DNA of 7,213 nucleotides, taken from NCBI GenBank assembly GCA_903970295.1, contig CAJCHQ010000177.1, forward strand, positions 1 through 7,213, read 5' to 3'. The position numbers and the translations under genes were made by a program. The DNA is from Bryobacterales bacterium. Lineage in GTDB: Bacteria > Cyanobacteriota > Vampirovibrionia > Obscuribacterales > Obscuribacteraceae. Of this stretch, positions 1-5,206 are shown piece after piece (position 1 is the first letter of the stretch; the number at the start of each line of letters is the position of its first letter). The notes beneath the pieces are model-generated. The model had not been told where the DNA came from and did not search any database. It saw nothing but the letters and a program-made list of their open reading frames with translations.

Positions 1-43
1 GGTTTGGTTGCGACTTGCGTTTGCAAATCCGCTTTCAGCAGGA

Positions 44-463
44 CTAAAAGTGATAGCTGCCGTCAGCGGCTTTTCTCGCGTTGAAAACTTCGCCGAATGT
101 TTTCGATTTATCTCCAGCTGCAGCATTAGCTCCAGCTTTGAGAAACTCTACCCGCCTCATTCTGAGAGGAGCGAACTTTCCAGTGAAGGGGTTTTTCGCG
201 TAGTCGAGGAAAGTATGATTGATGGAATTTGTGCCGGGCGGGAAAAGATGCTCTGCATTTTCGAGTTCGATCTGAATTTTCGGCAGTAGCTTGTCTAAGT
301 CTGTGCAAGTGCGCTTAACGTAAGCGGCGCGACCGCTCAGAGCTATAGCTGCGGCGCCCAGACCCTCGGCCGCGACAATTCCTACGTCTGTCCATGACGC
401 ATGACTGAAATCTTTTGTGACGTGCGACCAAGCTTCGCTGCTGCGATGTAAAAGGTCAAACAT
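44..463 (-). CDS. Hypothetical protein, 139 residues, unrecognised family
   Basis: I do not recognise this protein and assign no function. The start is well supported: reading on the minus strand, a strong purine-rich ribosome binding site (GGGGGA, plus-strand 470-475) sits 6 nt before the ATG, and the frame ends in TAG. Residues 27-48 (VGIVAAEGLGAAAIAL...) are Ala/Gly-rich and hydrophobic; they could form a weak membrane segment or a buried helix. There is no signal peptide. The rest is mixed and basic, with a Lys/Arg-rich stretch around 95-105 (NPFTGKFAPLRMRRVEFLKAG) and a C-terminus ending in GSYHF. It lies 106 bp downstream of the DUF3592 gene on the same strand, so the two may be co-transcribed, but the gap is long for a tight operon and no clear promoter or terminator is visible there. 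Confidence that it is a real gene is fairly good, because of the ribosome binding site and uninterrupted frame. Confidence 0.65.
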   Translation of the reverse strand: MFDLLHRSSEAWSHVTKDFSHASWTDVGIVAAEGLGAAAIALSGRAAYVKRTCTDLDKLLPKIQIELENAEHLFPPGTNSINHTFLDYAKNPFTGKFAPLRMRRVEFLKAGANAAAGDKSKTFGEVFNARKAADGSYHF

Positions 464-469
464 ATTCTT

Positions 470-475
470 TCCCCC
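470..475 (-). promoter_or_regulatory. Ribosome binding site of the 139-residue hypothetical gene
   Basis: On the minus strand this reads GGGGGA, followed by AAGAAT and then the ATG at 463-461. It is a near-ideal Shine-Dalgarno sequence at 6-nt spacing. It is the main evidence that the small gene downstream is real and starts at this ATG. Confidence 0.6.
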
Positions 476-569
476 GTAGCTTCTACTCTAACTCGGCGAG
501 TCAAACAAGCATAGTGGGGAAAACACGTAGTCTGAATGAAGAATTCGGAAGCGCCAATTGCTGCTAGCA

Positions 570-1079
570 CTATTTGAGTGCTCGAAATTGTGCTGGATTT
601 TGAGACTGATTCATCCGCCAGAATCGGCGACGAACCAGGATACCGATGGTAAGAGCAATTCCAAGGAACATCAATTTGAAAAATTGGCCCTGATTACCGA
701 TCAGAAGGTTCTCAGACTCAGTATTCAAAACTGCTATCTGAGGCTCTTTCTGGTTGTAGTGAACCTGAACAGATTGACCGACTGGATACTTTTTTTCGTC
801 CAGCGCAAAATTTAAATTATCCTTGGTCTGGTCGTACCATATGCGGTGGCTTGTGTATTTTTTGCCGTCTACATCATAATCGTACGTCAGAATCGAACTG
901 CCGGCACGACTCTCGTGTGCGGTAATTGTGCCATTGCTTATTGGCCAAGTTTTTGTTTCGGCTACGGAATCGGTAGCTTTTAAGTCGTGCGCCCATAGCA
1001 CTGCTGCGGTTATGAGAGTAATGCTGCCGCACACTACTGCTGCCCGGGGACCGATCTTGGCTATTTCCGTTTCAAACAT
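570..1079 (-). CDS. DUF3592-type membrane protein, 169 residues
   Basis: This looks like a member of the DUF3592 family, whose function is unknown. A hydrophobic segment at residues 12-30 is followed by an extracytoplasmic or periplasmic beta-rich domain at 40-120, then a second hydrophobic segment at 132-149 and a basic cytoplasmic tail (VRRRFWR). The middle domain shows the typical order: a stretch like 'T.G.I..HES' (50-57), an aromatic strand with 'YDYDVDGKKYTSHRI' (66-80), then 'YPVGQSVQVHYNQKEPQIAVL' in part (98-118), the 'G..V.V.YnP..P..a.L' signature of the family. The ATG at 1079 is used because no other Met occurs before the second half; an AGGA on the minus strand (plus 1092-1095) lies 12 nt upstream, which is rather far. 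The gene is divergent from tetR and carries no obvious link to the efflux pump. The family call rests on remembered pattern, not a search. Confidence 0.75.
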   Translation of the reverse strand: MFETEIAKIGPRAAVVCGSITLITAAVLWAHDLKATDSVAETKTWPISNGTITAHESRAGSSILTYDYDVDGKKYTSHRIWYDQTKDNLNFALDEKKYPVGQSVQVHYNQKEPQIAVLNTESENLLIGNQGQFFKLMFLGIALTIGILVRRRFWRMNQSQNPAQFRALK

Positions 1080-1111
1080 AATTGTTGAGTATCCTGCTCG
1101 AATGTAAACCG

Positions 1112-1140
1112 ATTCTAGTTCTTCCGTAGGCGGATGGCAG
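1112..1140 (-). promoter_or_regulatory. Candidate sigma70-type promoter for the DUF3592 gene
   Basis: On the minus strand, CTGCCA (plus 1135-1140, 4/6 to the -35 consensus) is followed after 17 bp by TAGAAT (plus 1112-1117, 5/6 to the -10 consensus). Transcription would begin near 1105, about 26 nt before the ATG at 1079. The assignment is by eye, and other hexamer pairs are possible in this AT-moderate region. Confidence 0.35.
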
Positions 1141-1324
1141 CTTATTTAAGTATCCGTTAAGAGCGCCCCACCGGAGCCGTGCATTTGCTCGACGTCCAAA
1201 TCTTCATGTGTCACTAGCAGGTCATTCAAGTGCCACAATATCTGCTCTTTTTTCTTGCTGCCGCGATTGCTCGCTTAGAGTGGCATTCAGGCCCACCGCC
1301 GTGAAATTTCTCATTTTTGTATTC

Positions 1325-1349
1325 TTGACTAAAATCGGAAGTTGGTCAA
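1325..1349. promoter_or_regulatory. Operator O1: 25-bp imperfect palindrome upstream of tetR
   Basis: The outer arms TTGAC and GTCAA are perfect inverted repeats about a central base, and 9 of 12 arm positions pair overall (TTGACTAAAATC against TTGACCAACTTC). The same element recurs at 3718-3742 with 22 of 25 bases identical. TetR-family dimers typically bind palindromes of this length close to their own promoter, so this is inferred to be the binding site for the regulator encoded immediately downstream. The duplication is seen in the sequence; the identity of the binding protein is inference. Confidence 0.75.
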
Positions 1350-1353
1350 CAAT
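1325..1353 (+). promoter_or_regulatory. Candidate tetR promoter embedded in the operator
   Basis: TTGACT (1325-1330, 5/6 to the -35 consensus) is followed, after exactly 17 bp, by AACAAT (1348-1353, 4/6 to the -10 consensus). The -35 is the left operator arm, and the right arm runs into the -10, so repressor binding would block RNA polymerase directly. A start near 1360 would give a leader of only about 12 nt, which still includes the GGAGG at 1362-1366. The matching promoter at 3718-3746 has the same geometry, which strengthens this call. Confidence 0.5.
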
Positions 1354-1361
1354 GTTCTCGT

Positions 1362-1366
1362 GGAGG
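1362..1366 (+). promoter_or_regulatory. Ribosome binding site deciding the tetR start
   Basis: GGAGG is followed by TCAAG and then ATG at 1372, an ideal spacing of 5 nt. It selects the ATG at 1372 over an in-frame TTG at 1342, which lies inside the operator. Confidence 0.8.
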
Positions 1367-1371
1367 TCAAG

Positions 1372-1995
1372 ATGGCTAGAACTAAAACCGATTGCAACCG
1401 CGCTGAGAAAATCATTCAAGCCTCTGAGGAGCTTTTCGCTCGCTACGGCTTCGAGCGGACCAGCATGGACGATATCGCCAAACATCTCGAAATCGGTAAA
1501 GGTTCCATCTATTTAGATTTTCGCACTAAAGAAGAAATTCTTTTCGCCATCCTTCGGCGCCACGCTGATTTCATGCATGGCAAGTGTCTTGCTCGGATGG
1601 CCGCGAAGGATCGCCCCGCTCTGGAAATCTTTAAGCAAGTGATTCAAGACGATTCGCTCGATTGCTACGAACGGGTCACTCGTGATATTCACACGCCTGA
1701 AGCGCTGTTGCATACGTCGCTCCAAATTCGCCACCGTTTCGCCGATTACTTCGTCAAAAAGCGTGCCATGTTGCTAGAACTTCTGCGGAGAGCGGCAGAT
1801 GAAGGTGAAATTCCTCCCGAGAAAGCTACAGAGGATGTGGTAGTCGCGATCATGATGGCAACGGGTAGTCTCTTCCCGCCTTACTTTAACAACTATTCTG
1901 AGAGTGTAACTATGACAAGCAGAGATGATCTGATTCGCCAAGCGAAGAATATAGTCGATCTGCTGATTGATGGCTTGAGGAGCCGATCTCGATGA
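1372..1995 (+). CDS. TetR/AcrR-family transcriptional repressor, 207 residues
   Basis: This is a one-component regulator, inferred to repress the adjacent efflux genes and itself until a ligand binds. The N-terminal DNA-binding domain is clear: residues 10-60 carry 'IIQASEELFARYGFERTSMDDIAKHLEIGKGSIYLDF.TKEEIL' in segments, with helix-turn-helix residues at about 30-50 (TSMDDIAKHLEIGKGSIYLDF) and the family's Y..F..KE.L signature. The C-terminal two thirds is helical and variable, as usual for the ligand-binding and dimerisation domain, so the inducer cannot be predicted. Total length is typical of the family. The start at 1372 is fixed by GGAGG 5 nt upstream. The gene reads in the same direction as the pump genes and is followed after 107 bp by the antiporter. 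The 25-bp palindromes at 1325 and 3718 are the expected targets. Confidence 0.93.
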   Translation: MARTKTDCNRAEKIIQASEELFARYGFERTSMDDIAKHLEIGKGSIYLDFRTKEEILFAILRRHADFMHGKCLARMAAKDRPALEIFKQVIQDDSLDCYERVTRDIHTPEALLHTSLQIRHRFADYFVKKRAMLLELLRRAADEGEIPPEKATEDVVVAIMMATGSLFPPYFNNYSESVTMTSRDDLIRQAKNIVDLLIDGLRSRSR

Positions 1996-2014
1996 ACTAA
2001 GAATAAATCTTAGT
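1996..2014. promoter_or_regulatory. Perfect 7-bp inverted repeat after tetR: possible degenerate operator or hairpin
   Basis: ACTAAGA (1996-2002) and TCTTAGT (2008-2014) form a perfect inverted repeat with a 5-nt spacer, beginning at the base after the tetR stop codon. It has the same 19-bp ACTAA...TTRGT span as the core of the operators at 1325 and 3718, and 12 of 19 bases match the latter. The outer TTG/CAA arms are missing. As RNA it would form an AT-rich hairpin, but it has no U-tract, so it is a poor terminator. It is either a weak extra operator or an mRNA element between tetR and the antiporter. Confidence 0.35.
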
Positions 2015-2050
2015 GGACCGATGCTAACCCTGTTCTTTTCGTAACTCTTT

Positions 2051-2083
2051 GTGCGCCATTATGCATCTGCTTTGGCGGCGCAC
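2051..2083 (+). other. GC-rich hairpin in the leader of the antiporter gene
   Basis: GTGCGCC (2051-2057) and GGCGCAC (2077-2083) are perfect 7-bp inverted arms around a 19-nt loop; the structure ends 19 nt before the antiporter ATG. No run of T follows, so it is not a standard terminator. It overlaps a possible 12-codon upstream ORF (2061-2099). It may affect translation or stability of the antiporter message. Confidence 0.3.
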
Positions 2084-2099
2084 TAACTCGTGTGTGTAA
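2061..2099 (+). other. Possible 12-codon upstream ORF before the antiporter
   Basis: An ATG at 2061 opens a 12-codon frame (MHLLWRRTNSCV) that stops with TAA at 2097-2099. Only TTT separates that stop from the antiporter ATG at 2103, in the same frame. No Shine-Dalgarno sequence precedes either ATG. If translated, ribosomes finishing here could reinitiate at the antiporter start. A short ORF like this occurs easily by chance, so support is weak. Confidence 0.15.
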
Positions 2100-2102
2100 T
2101 TT

Positions 2103-3692
2103 ATGGCGACATATTTTCAAGAAGAATTGCAGCGACAAGTCGACCAGCGCGGAGAAATCGTCCGCTGGATGCTTCTGCTCGGAGTGGCGATCGCTGCCCT
2201 GATGGAGGTGATTGACACCAGCATCACAAACGTTGCGCTGCCCCATATTCAAGGCAACCTCGGCGCCACCACAAGTGAAGCTGCTTGGGTAGTGACTGCA
2301 TATTCGATTGCAAACGTGATTACGATGCCACTCGCTGTCATGCTCGGTCAGATGTTTGGTAAGAAAAGCTACTTCATTTTTTCGATCATTGGTTTCACCT
2401 TTGCTTCAATCGCCTGCGGCATGGCCACAAGTTTGTTGATGCTCGTGCTGTCGCGTGTAGTGCAAGGACTTTTTGGTGGCGGATTGCTGGCTAAGGCACA
2501 AGCCTTTTTATTCGAAGGATTTCCTCCCGAAAAGCAGGGCATGGTGCAAGGACTGTTCGGTATCTGCGTGCTTGTTGGCCCTGTACTTGGCCCGACGCTT
2601 GGCGGTTGGCTCACCGATAATTACGACTGGCGCTGGATTTTCTTCATCAATGTGCCTGTGGGGATTCTTTCCACTTTGCTGTGCCAGAGCTTTCTACCGA
2701 AAGATCAAATCAAATCAAGCGATACACCGAAAGCAGTTGTCGATTGGACTGGCATCGCGACGCTCAGCATCTGGCTTGGCTCGCTGCAATACGTACTTGA
2801 GAAAGGACAGGATGATGATTGGTTCTCATCCCGAACGATCGTTTATTGCTCAGTGGCAGCGGTTGTCGGCTTTATCTTTTTCATTGCTCACGAATTGCGA
2901 ACCAATCACCCAGCCGTCAATCTGCGCATCATGCGCTACCGCTCGGTTACAGTTGGCTTGTTTTTCCAAACAATTGTTGGCTTCGTACTCTTTGGGCTGA
3001 ATTACGTCATTCCCAACTTTGCTCAGTCCATGTTGGGCTACACCGCCTTCCAGTCCGGACTTTTGCAGATACCCAGTTCGCTTGTTACCGGCTTCATGTT
3101 TCCCATTGTCGGTGCATTCTCCGGCAAAATTGATGCACGCTATCCGGTCGTGATCGGCATTATTCTGCTATCAGTTTCTTGCTGGTTGATGTTGCCGATG
3201 AATCTGTCATGGGGTTGGAATGATTTTCTGCCCTCGAGTTGTGCGCGAGGACTTGGCTTGGTTCTAGTCTTTTTGCCGCTGACTTTGGCGGCTGTCGGCG
3301 ACTGTCCAACTGAAGACATCCAAACAGCCTCTTCGCTTTTGAGCTTGATGCGCACTCTCGGTGGTAGCATCGGCATTGCCGTGTTGGCTACCTTGCTTGT
3401 GCGCCGCGACGACTTCCACCGTGCAGTCCTCGTGGAGAAAGTGACGCCTTACTCGACTGAGGCAATGCAACGCTTTTCTCAGTTCACTCAGATGTATCAG
3501 CAGCACGGCTGGTCTCTGGCAGATGCCAAAGCGCATTCACTTGCTCTTCTGGGCTCTCAGGTCGACACTCAAGCGCTAGCTTTGTCGTACGCCGATGTGG
3601 CCTGGGTTCTAGCAGTCTTCACCGCCTGTACCCTGCCTTTCTGCTTTCTGCTGACTTCGGGAAAAAGAGCTGGACCTGTCGAAATGCATTGA
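2103..3692 (+). CDS. DHA2-family (EmrB/QacA-like) MFS drug:H+ antiporter, 529 residues
   Basis: This inner-membrane transporter is expected to expel hydrophobic compounds or drugs by proton exchange, handing them to the adaptor and channel encoded next to it. Its length and about 14 hydrophobic segments fit the 14-TM DHA2 group. Seen motifs: 'DTSITNVALPHIQGNLG' (38-54), the TM1 acidic signature of EmrB relatives; the loop 2-3 motif A variant 'GQMFGKKSYF' (82-91); the antiporter motif C 'GPVLGPTLGGW' (159-169) in TM5; and 'WRWIFFINVPVG' (176-187), a DHA2 hallmark. A hydrophilic stretch at about 434-495 precedes the final TM segment (about 496-517). An in-frame TAA at 2097-2099 forbids an earlier start, and the next Met lies inside TM1, so ATG 2103 is chosen despite no visible Shine-Dalgarno sequence. 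Substrate cannot be predicted. An emrB-like name would suit, but orthology is unproven. Confidence 0.93.
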   Translation: MATYFQEELQRQVDQRGEIVRWMLLLGVAIAALMEVIDTSITNVALPHIQGNLGATTSEAAWVVTAYSIANVITMPLAVMLGQMFGKKSYFIFSIIGFTFASIACGMATSLLMLVLSRVVQGLFGGGLLAKAQAFLFEGFPPEKQGMVQGLFGICVLVGPVLGPTLGGWLTDNYDWRWIFFINVPVGILSTLLCQSFLPKDQIKSSDTPKAVVDWTGIATLSIWLGSLQYVLEKGQDDDWFSSRTIVYCSVAAVVGFIFFIAHELRTNHPAVNLRIMRYRSVTVGLFFQTIVGFVLFGLNYVIPNFAQSMLGYTAFQSGLLQIPSSLVTGFMFPIVGAFSGKIDARYPVVIGIILLSVSCWLMLPMNLSWGWNDFLPSSCARGLGLVLVFLPLTLAAVGDCPTEDIQTASSLLSLMRTLGGSIGIAVLATLLVRRDDFHRAVLVEKVTPYSTEAMQRFSQFTQMYQQHGWSLADAKAHSLALLGSQVDTQALALSYADVAWVLAVFTACTLPFCFLLTSGKRAGPVEMH

Positions 3693-3717
3693 GTTGTGAA
3701 GTATGAGAATTCGATTA

Positions 3718-3742
3718 TTGACTAAATTCGAAACTTGGTCAA
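3718..3742. promoter_or_regulatory. Operator O2: second copy of the 25-bp palindrome, upstream of the adaptor gene
   Basis: The outer arms TTGAC and GTCAA are perfect, and 9 of 12 arm positions pair (TTGACTAAATTC against TTGACCAAGTTT). It differs from the copy at 1325-1349 at only three positions (10, 14 and 17); including flanks (1321-1353 versus 3714-3746) the match is 28 of 33. Near-identity in two unrelated intergenic gaps, each just before a gene of the pump locus, is strong evidence for a shared regulator, most simply the TetR protein encoded at 1372-1995. Confidence 0.75.
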
Positions 3743-3746
3743 TAAT
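3718..3746 (+). promoter_or_regulatory. Candidate promoter for the adaptor and channel genes, overlapping the operator
   Basis: TTGACT (3718-3723, 5/6 to the -35 consensus) and AATAAT (3741-3746, 5/6 to the -10 consensus) are spaced by exactly 17 bp. Transcription would start near 3753, leaving a leader of about 56 nt before the adaptor ATG. The -10 is better than in the tetR copy, so when derepressed this promoter is predicted to be the stronger. It would make the adaptor-channel pair independently transcribed from the antiporter. Confidence 0.55.
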
Positions 3747-3767
3747 AACTAAACGGATGGTTAGTTA
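3746..3767. promoter_or_regulatory. Adjacent palindrome TAACTAA/TTAGTTA next to O2
   Basis: TAACTAA (3746-3752) and TTAGTTA (3761-3767) are perfect inverted arms around an 8-nt spacer, with one further C-G pair inside. The ACTAA/TTAGT core resembles the operator half-sites, but the spacing is one base shorter than in O1 and O2. It abuts the -10 box and spans the predicted start site, so it could be an accessory operator or a 5' hairpin on the message. Confidence 0.35.
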
Positions 3768-3792
3768 CTCGACTATTGGACGCAATCCTATA

Positions 3793-3805
3793 AGAGGTTG
3801 GTGGA
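3793..3805 (+). promoter_or_regulatory. Ribosome binding region of the adaptor gene
   Basis: Two overlapping candidates precede the ATG at 3809: AGAGG (3793-3797, 11-nt spacing, rather long) and GTGGA (3801-3805, 3-nt spacing, rather short). The region is purine-rich and supports this start, although neither element is ideal. Confidence 0.4.
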
Positions 3806-3808
3806 AAC

Positions 3809-5140
3809 ATGGCAACAGTAATCGAAAGGGAAGAGATCAAGGCGCCGACTCGAAGCCTCGAACTGCCCGAACAGATGACCGAGACCGGCGCTTCCGTCAC
3901 GCCCGTCACCGACAAGCCGGCCAAAAAGGGCAGCTTCCTGAAGACGGCAGCTTTATCTGTTATTGGTGTGGGAGTGGTTGCCGGCGCCGGGCTCTGGTGG
4001 TTGCATGCATCTTCCATCGAAGAGACCGATGACGCATACATTACTGGGCATGTACACCAACTTAGCGCCAAAGTTGCCGGCACAGTCGCAGAAGTGACTG
4101 TCGACGACAATCAGCACGTTAAGGCTGGTCAATTATTAATCAAAATCGATCCGCGCGACTTACAAATTAGTGCCGCCAGTGCCAGGGCTGCAGTCGCGAA
4201 GGCGCACTGGCAAGCCGTTGAAGCGCAGTCGACAATCGTCGGTAATGAGCGGCAAGCTGAATCGCAAAATTTCCAGGCATCCTCGGCCATAGCCAGTGCT
4301 CGCGCTGGTGTCAGCAAGGCTAGAGAAGCTCTCAACGACGCCAAACTTGGCGTGTTGCTCAGTAAGACTACAATTCAGCAGCGGCAGGCTGAACTAAATC
4401 GGGCGTCATTAGATTACGATCGCTACTCTTCTCTCGTTAAAGATCGGGCAGTTACCACGCAAAGTTTCGATACCGCTAAACAAGACAAAGAAGTAGCGCA
4501 AGCCAATCTGGAAGCGGCGCAAGCTGTTTTCGATCAGGCGCAAGTGAAAGTTAAAGAAGCGCAGCAATCACTGCTCGATGCACAAGCTACTGCGGTCCGT
4601 GCGCTTGGCAGTGTTCAGAGTGCGGCAGCTGCTCGCGCCCAAACCGAAACCAGCAAAAAGACGGCGAACGTTCAGCAAGCGGCGGCGAAACAGGCTGAAG
4701 CCGAATATGACAACGCTTTGACACAACTTTCGTACACAAACTTAGCGGCTCCAATCAGTGGCACCATCGGTCACAAAACAGTTGAAGTCGGACAACAGAT
4801 TGAACGAGGCCAGGCTCTGATGAGCGTTGTCTCGGATCAAAAATGGGTTGTGGCAAACTTCAAAGAAACTCAAGTTGGCAGAATGCACCCGGGTCAAGAA
4901 GTAGAAATCAAAATCGACTCTTTGCCGGGTAAATCGTTCAAAGGCAAAGTCGACTCGCTGTCTCCTGCATCTGGTGCTCAATTCAGCATGTTACCTCCGG
5001 ACAATGCCAGCGGCAATTTCACCAAAGTTGTTCAGCGCATTCCCGTAAAAATAGTTTTCGATGCCGACAGTATCAAGGGATTTGAAAGTTCTTTGACCCC
5101 AGGAATGTCGGTGCTGCCTGAAGTTCACGTGGGCAAGTAA
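3809..5140 (+). CDS. EmrA/HlyD-family periplasmic adaptor subunit, 443 residues
   Basis: This membrane-fusion protein is anchored in the inner membrane and bridges the MFS antiporter to the outer-membrane channel. Seen in order: a polar cytoplasmic N-terminus (1-44); one membrane segment (45-66, TAALSVIGVGVVAGAGLWWL); the first half of the biotinyl-lipoyl-like domain (72-118, with 'AKVAGTVAEVTVDDNQHVKAGQ'-type residues at 87-108); an Ala/Gln-rich alpha-helical hairpin of about 185 residues (120-305); the second lipoyl half ('LAAPISGTIG', 312-321; 'VEVGQQIERGQ', 325-335); and a beta-barrel domain ending with 'NFTKVVQRIPVKI' (403-415), characteristic of EmrA-like proteins. The single N-terminal TM and absence of a lipobox match the MFS-linked rather than the RND-linked adaptors. 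It is somewhat longer than E. coli EmrA (390 residues). It follows the antiporter after 116 bp, with its own promoter/operator in the gap, and precedes the channel by 66 bp. Confidence 0.93.
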   Translation: MATVIEREEIKAPTRSLELPEQMTETGASVTPVTDKPAKKGSFLKTAALSVIGVGVVAGAGLWWLHASSIEETDDAYITGHVHQLSAKVAGTVAEVTVDDNQHVKAGQLLIKIDPRDLQISAASARAAVAKAHWQAVEAQSTIVGNERQAESQNFQASSAIASARAGVSKAREALNDAKLGVLLSKTTIQQRQAELNRASLDYDRYSSLVKDRAVTTQSFDTAKQDKEVAQANLEAAQAVFDQAQVKVKEAQQSLLDAQATAVRALGSVQSAAAARAQTETSKKTANVQQAAAKQAEAEYDNALTQLSYTNLAAPISGTIGHKTVEVGQQIERGQALMSVVSDQKWVVANFKETQVGRMHPGQEVEIKIDSLPGKSFKGKVDSLSPASGAQFSMLPPDNASGNFTKVVQRIPVKIVFDADSIKGFESSLTPGMSVLPEVHVGK

Positions 5141-5200
5141 GCCTCGGAATGCGAATTTTTAAGATGATGGTGCGGGAGTTTACTTTCGCGACCTACGTTT

Positions 5201-5205
5201 GGGAG
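5201..5205 (+). promoter_or_regulatory. Ribosome binding site that questions the channel gene start
   Basis: GGGAG lies only 1 nt before the first ATG (5207) but 10 nt before a second in-frame ATG (5216). The second spacing is workable and the first is not, so translation may begin at 5216, shortening the protein by three residues. Confidence 0.45.
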
Positions 5206-5206
5206 C

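Larger units (their letters stand above)
1080..1371. other. Divergent intergenic region between the DUF3592 gene and tetR
   Basis: This gap of about 290 bp separates the two divergent transcription units. It contains the candidate minus-strand promoter near 1112-1140 and the tetR promoter/operator at 1321-1353. The middle part (about 1141-1320) has no supported gene: short open frames there lack ribosome binding sites and recognisable content. A distant 6-bp inverted repeat (TGCCAC ... GTGGCA) is present but weak. I see no tRNA, riboswitch or repeat. Confidence 0.5.

Noticed and set aside
558..815. Plus-strand open frame of 85 codons opposite the DUF3592 gene
   Set aside because: It is antisense to a protein with a recognisable domain pattern and lacks a Shine-Dalgarno sequence.
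1342..1371. In-frame upstream TTG start for tetR adding ten residues
   Set aside because: It lies inside the operator palindrome and has no ribosome binding site, whereas ATG 1372 has GGAGG at 5 nt.
1996..2083. Hairpins in the tetR-antiporter gap as rho-independent terminators
   Set aside because: Neither the AT-rich 7-bp hairpin nor the GC-rich hairpin with its 19-nt loop is followed by a run of T, so neither fits a standard terminator.
2473..3133. Two plus-strand open frames inside the antiporter gene
   Set aside because: Out-of-frame shadows of an intact 529-codon gene with clear motifs; the products look like random Ser/Cys/Arg-rich sequence.
3703..4032. Plus-strand open frame of 109 codons over the adaptor promoter and 5' end
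   Set aside because: It would cover the operator and overlap the well-supported adaptor in another frame; its product is Arg-rich with no family character.
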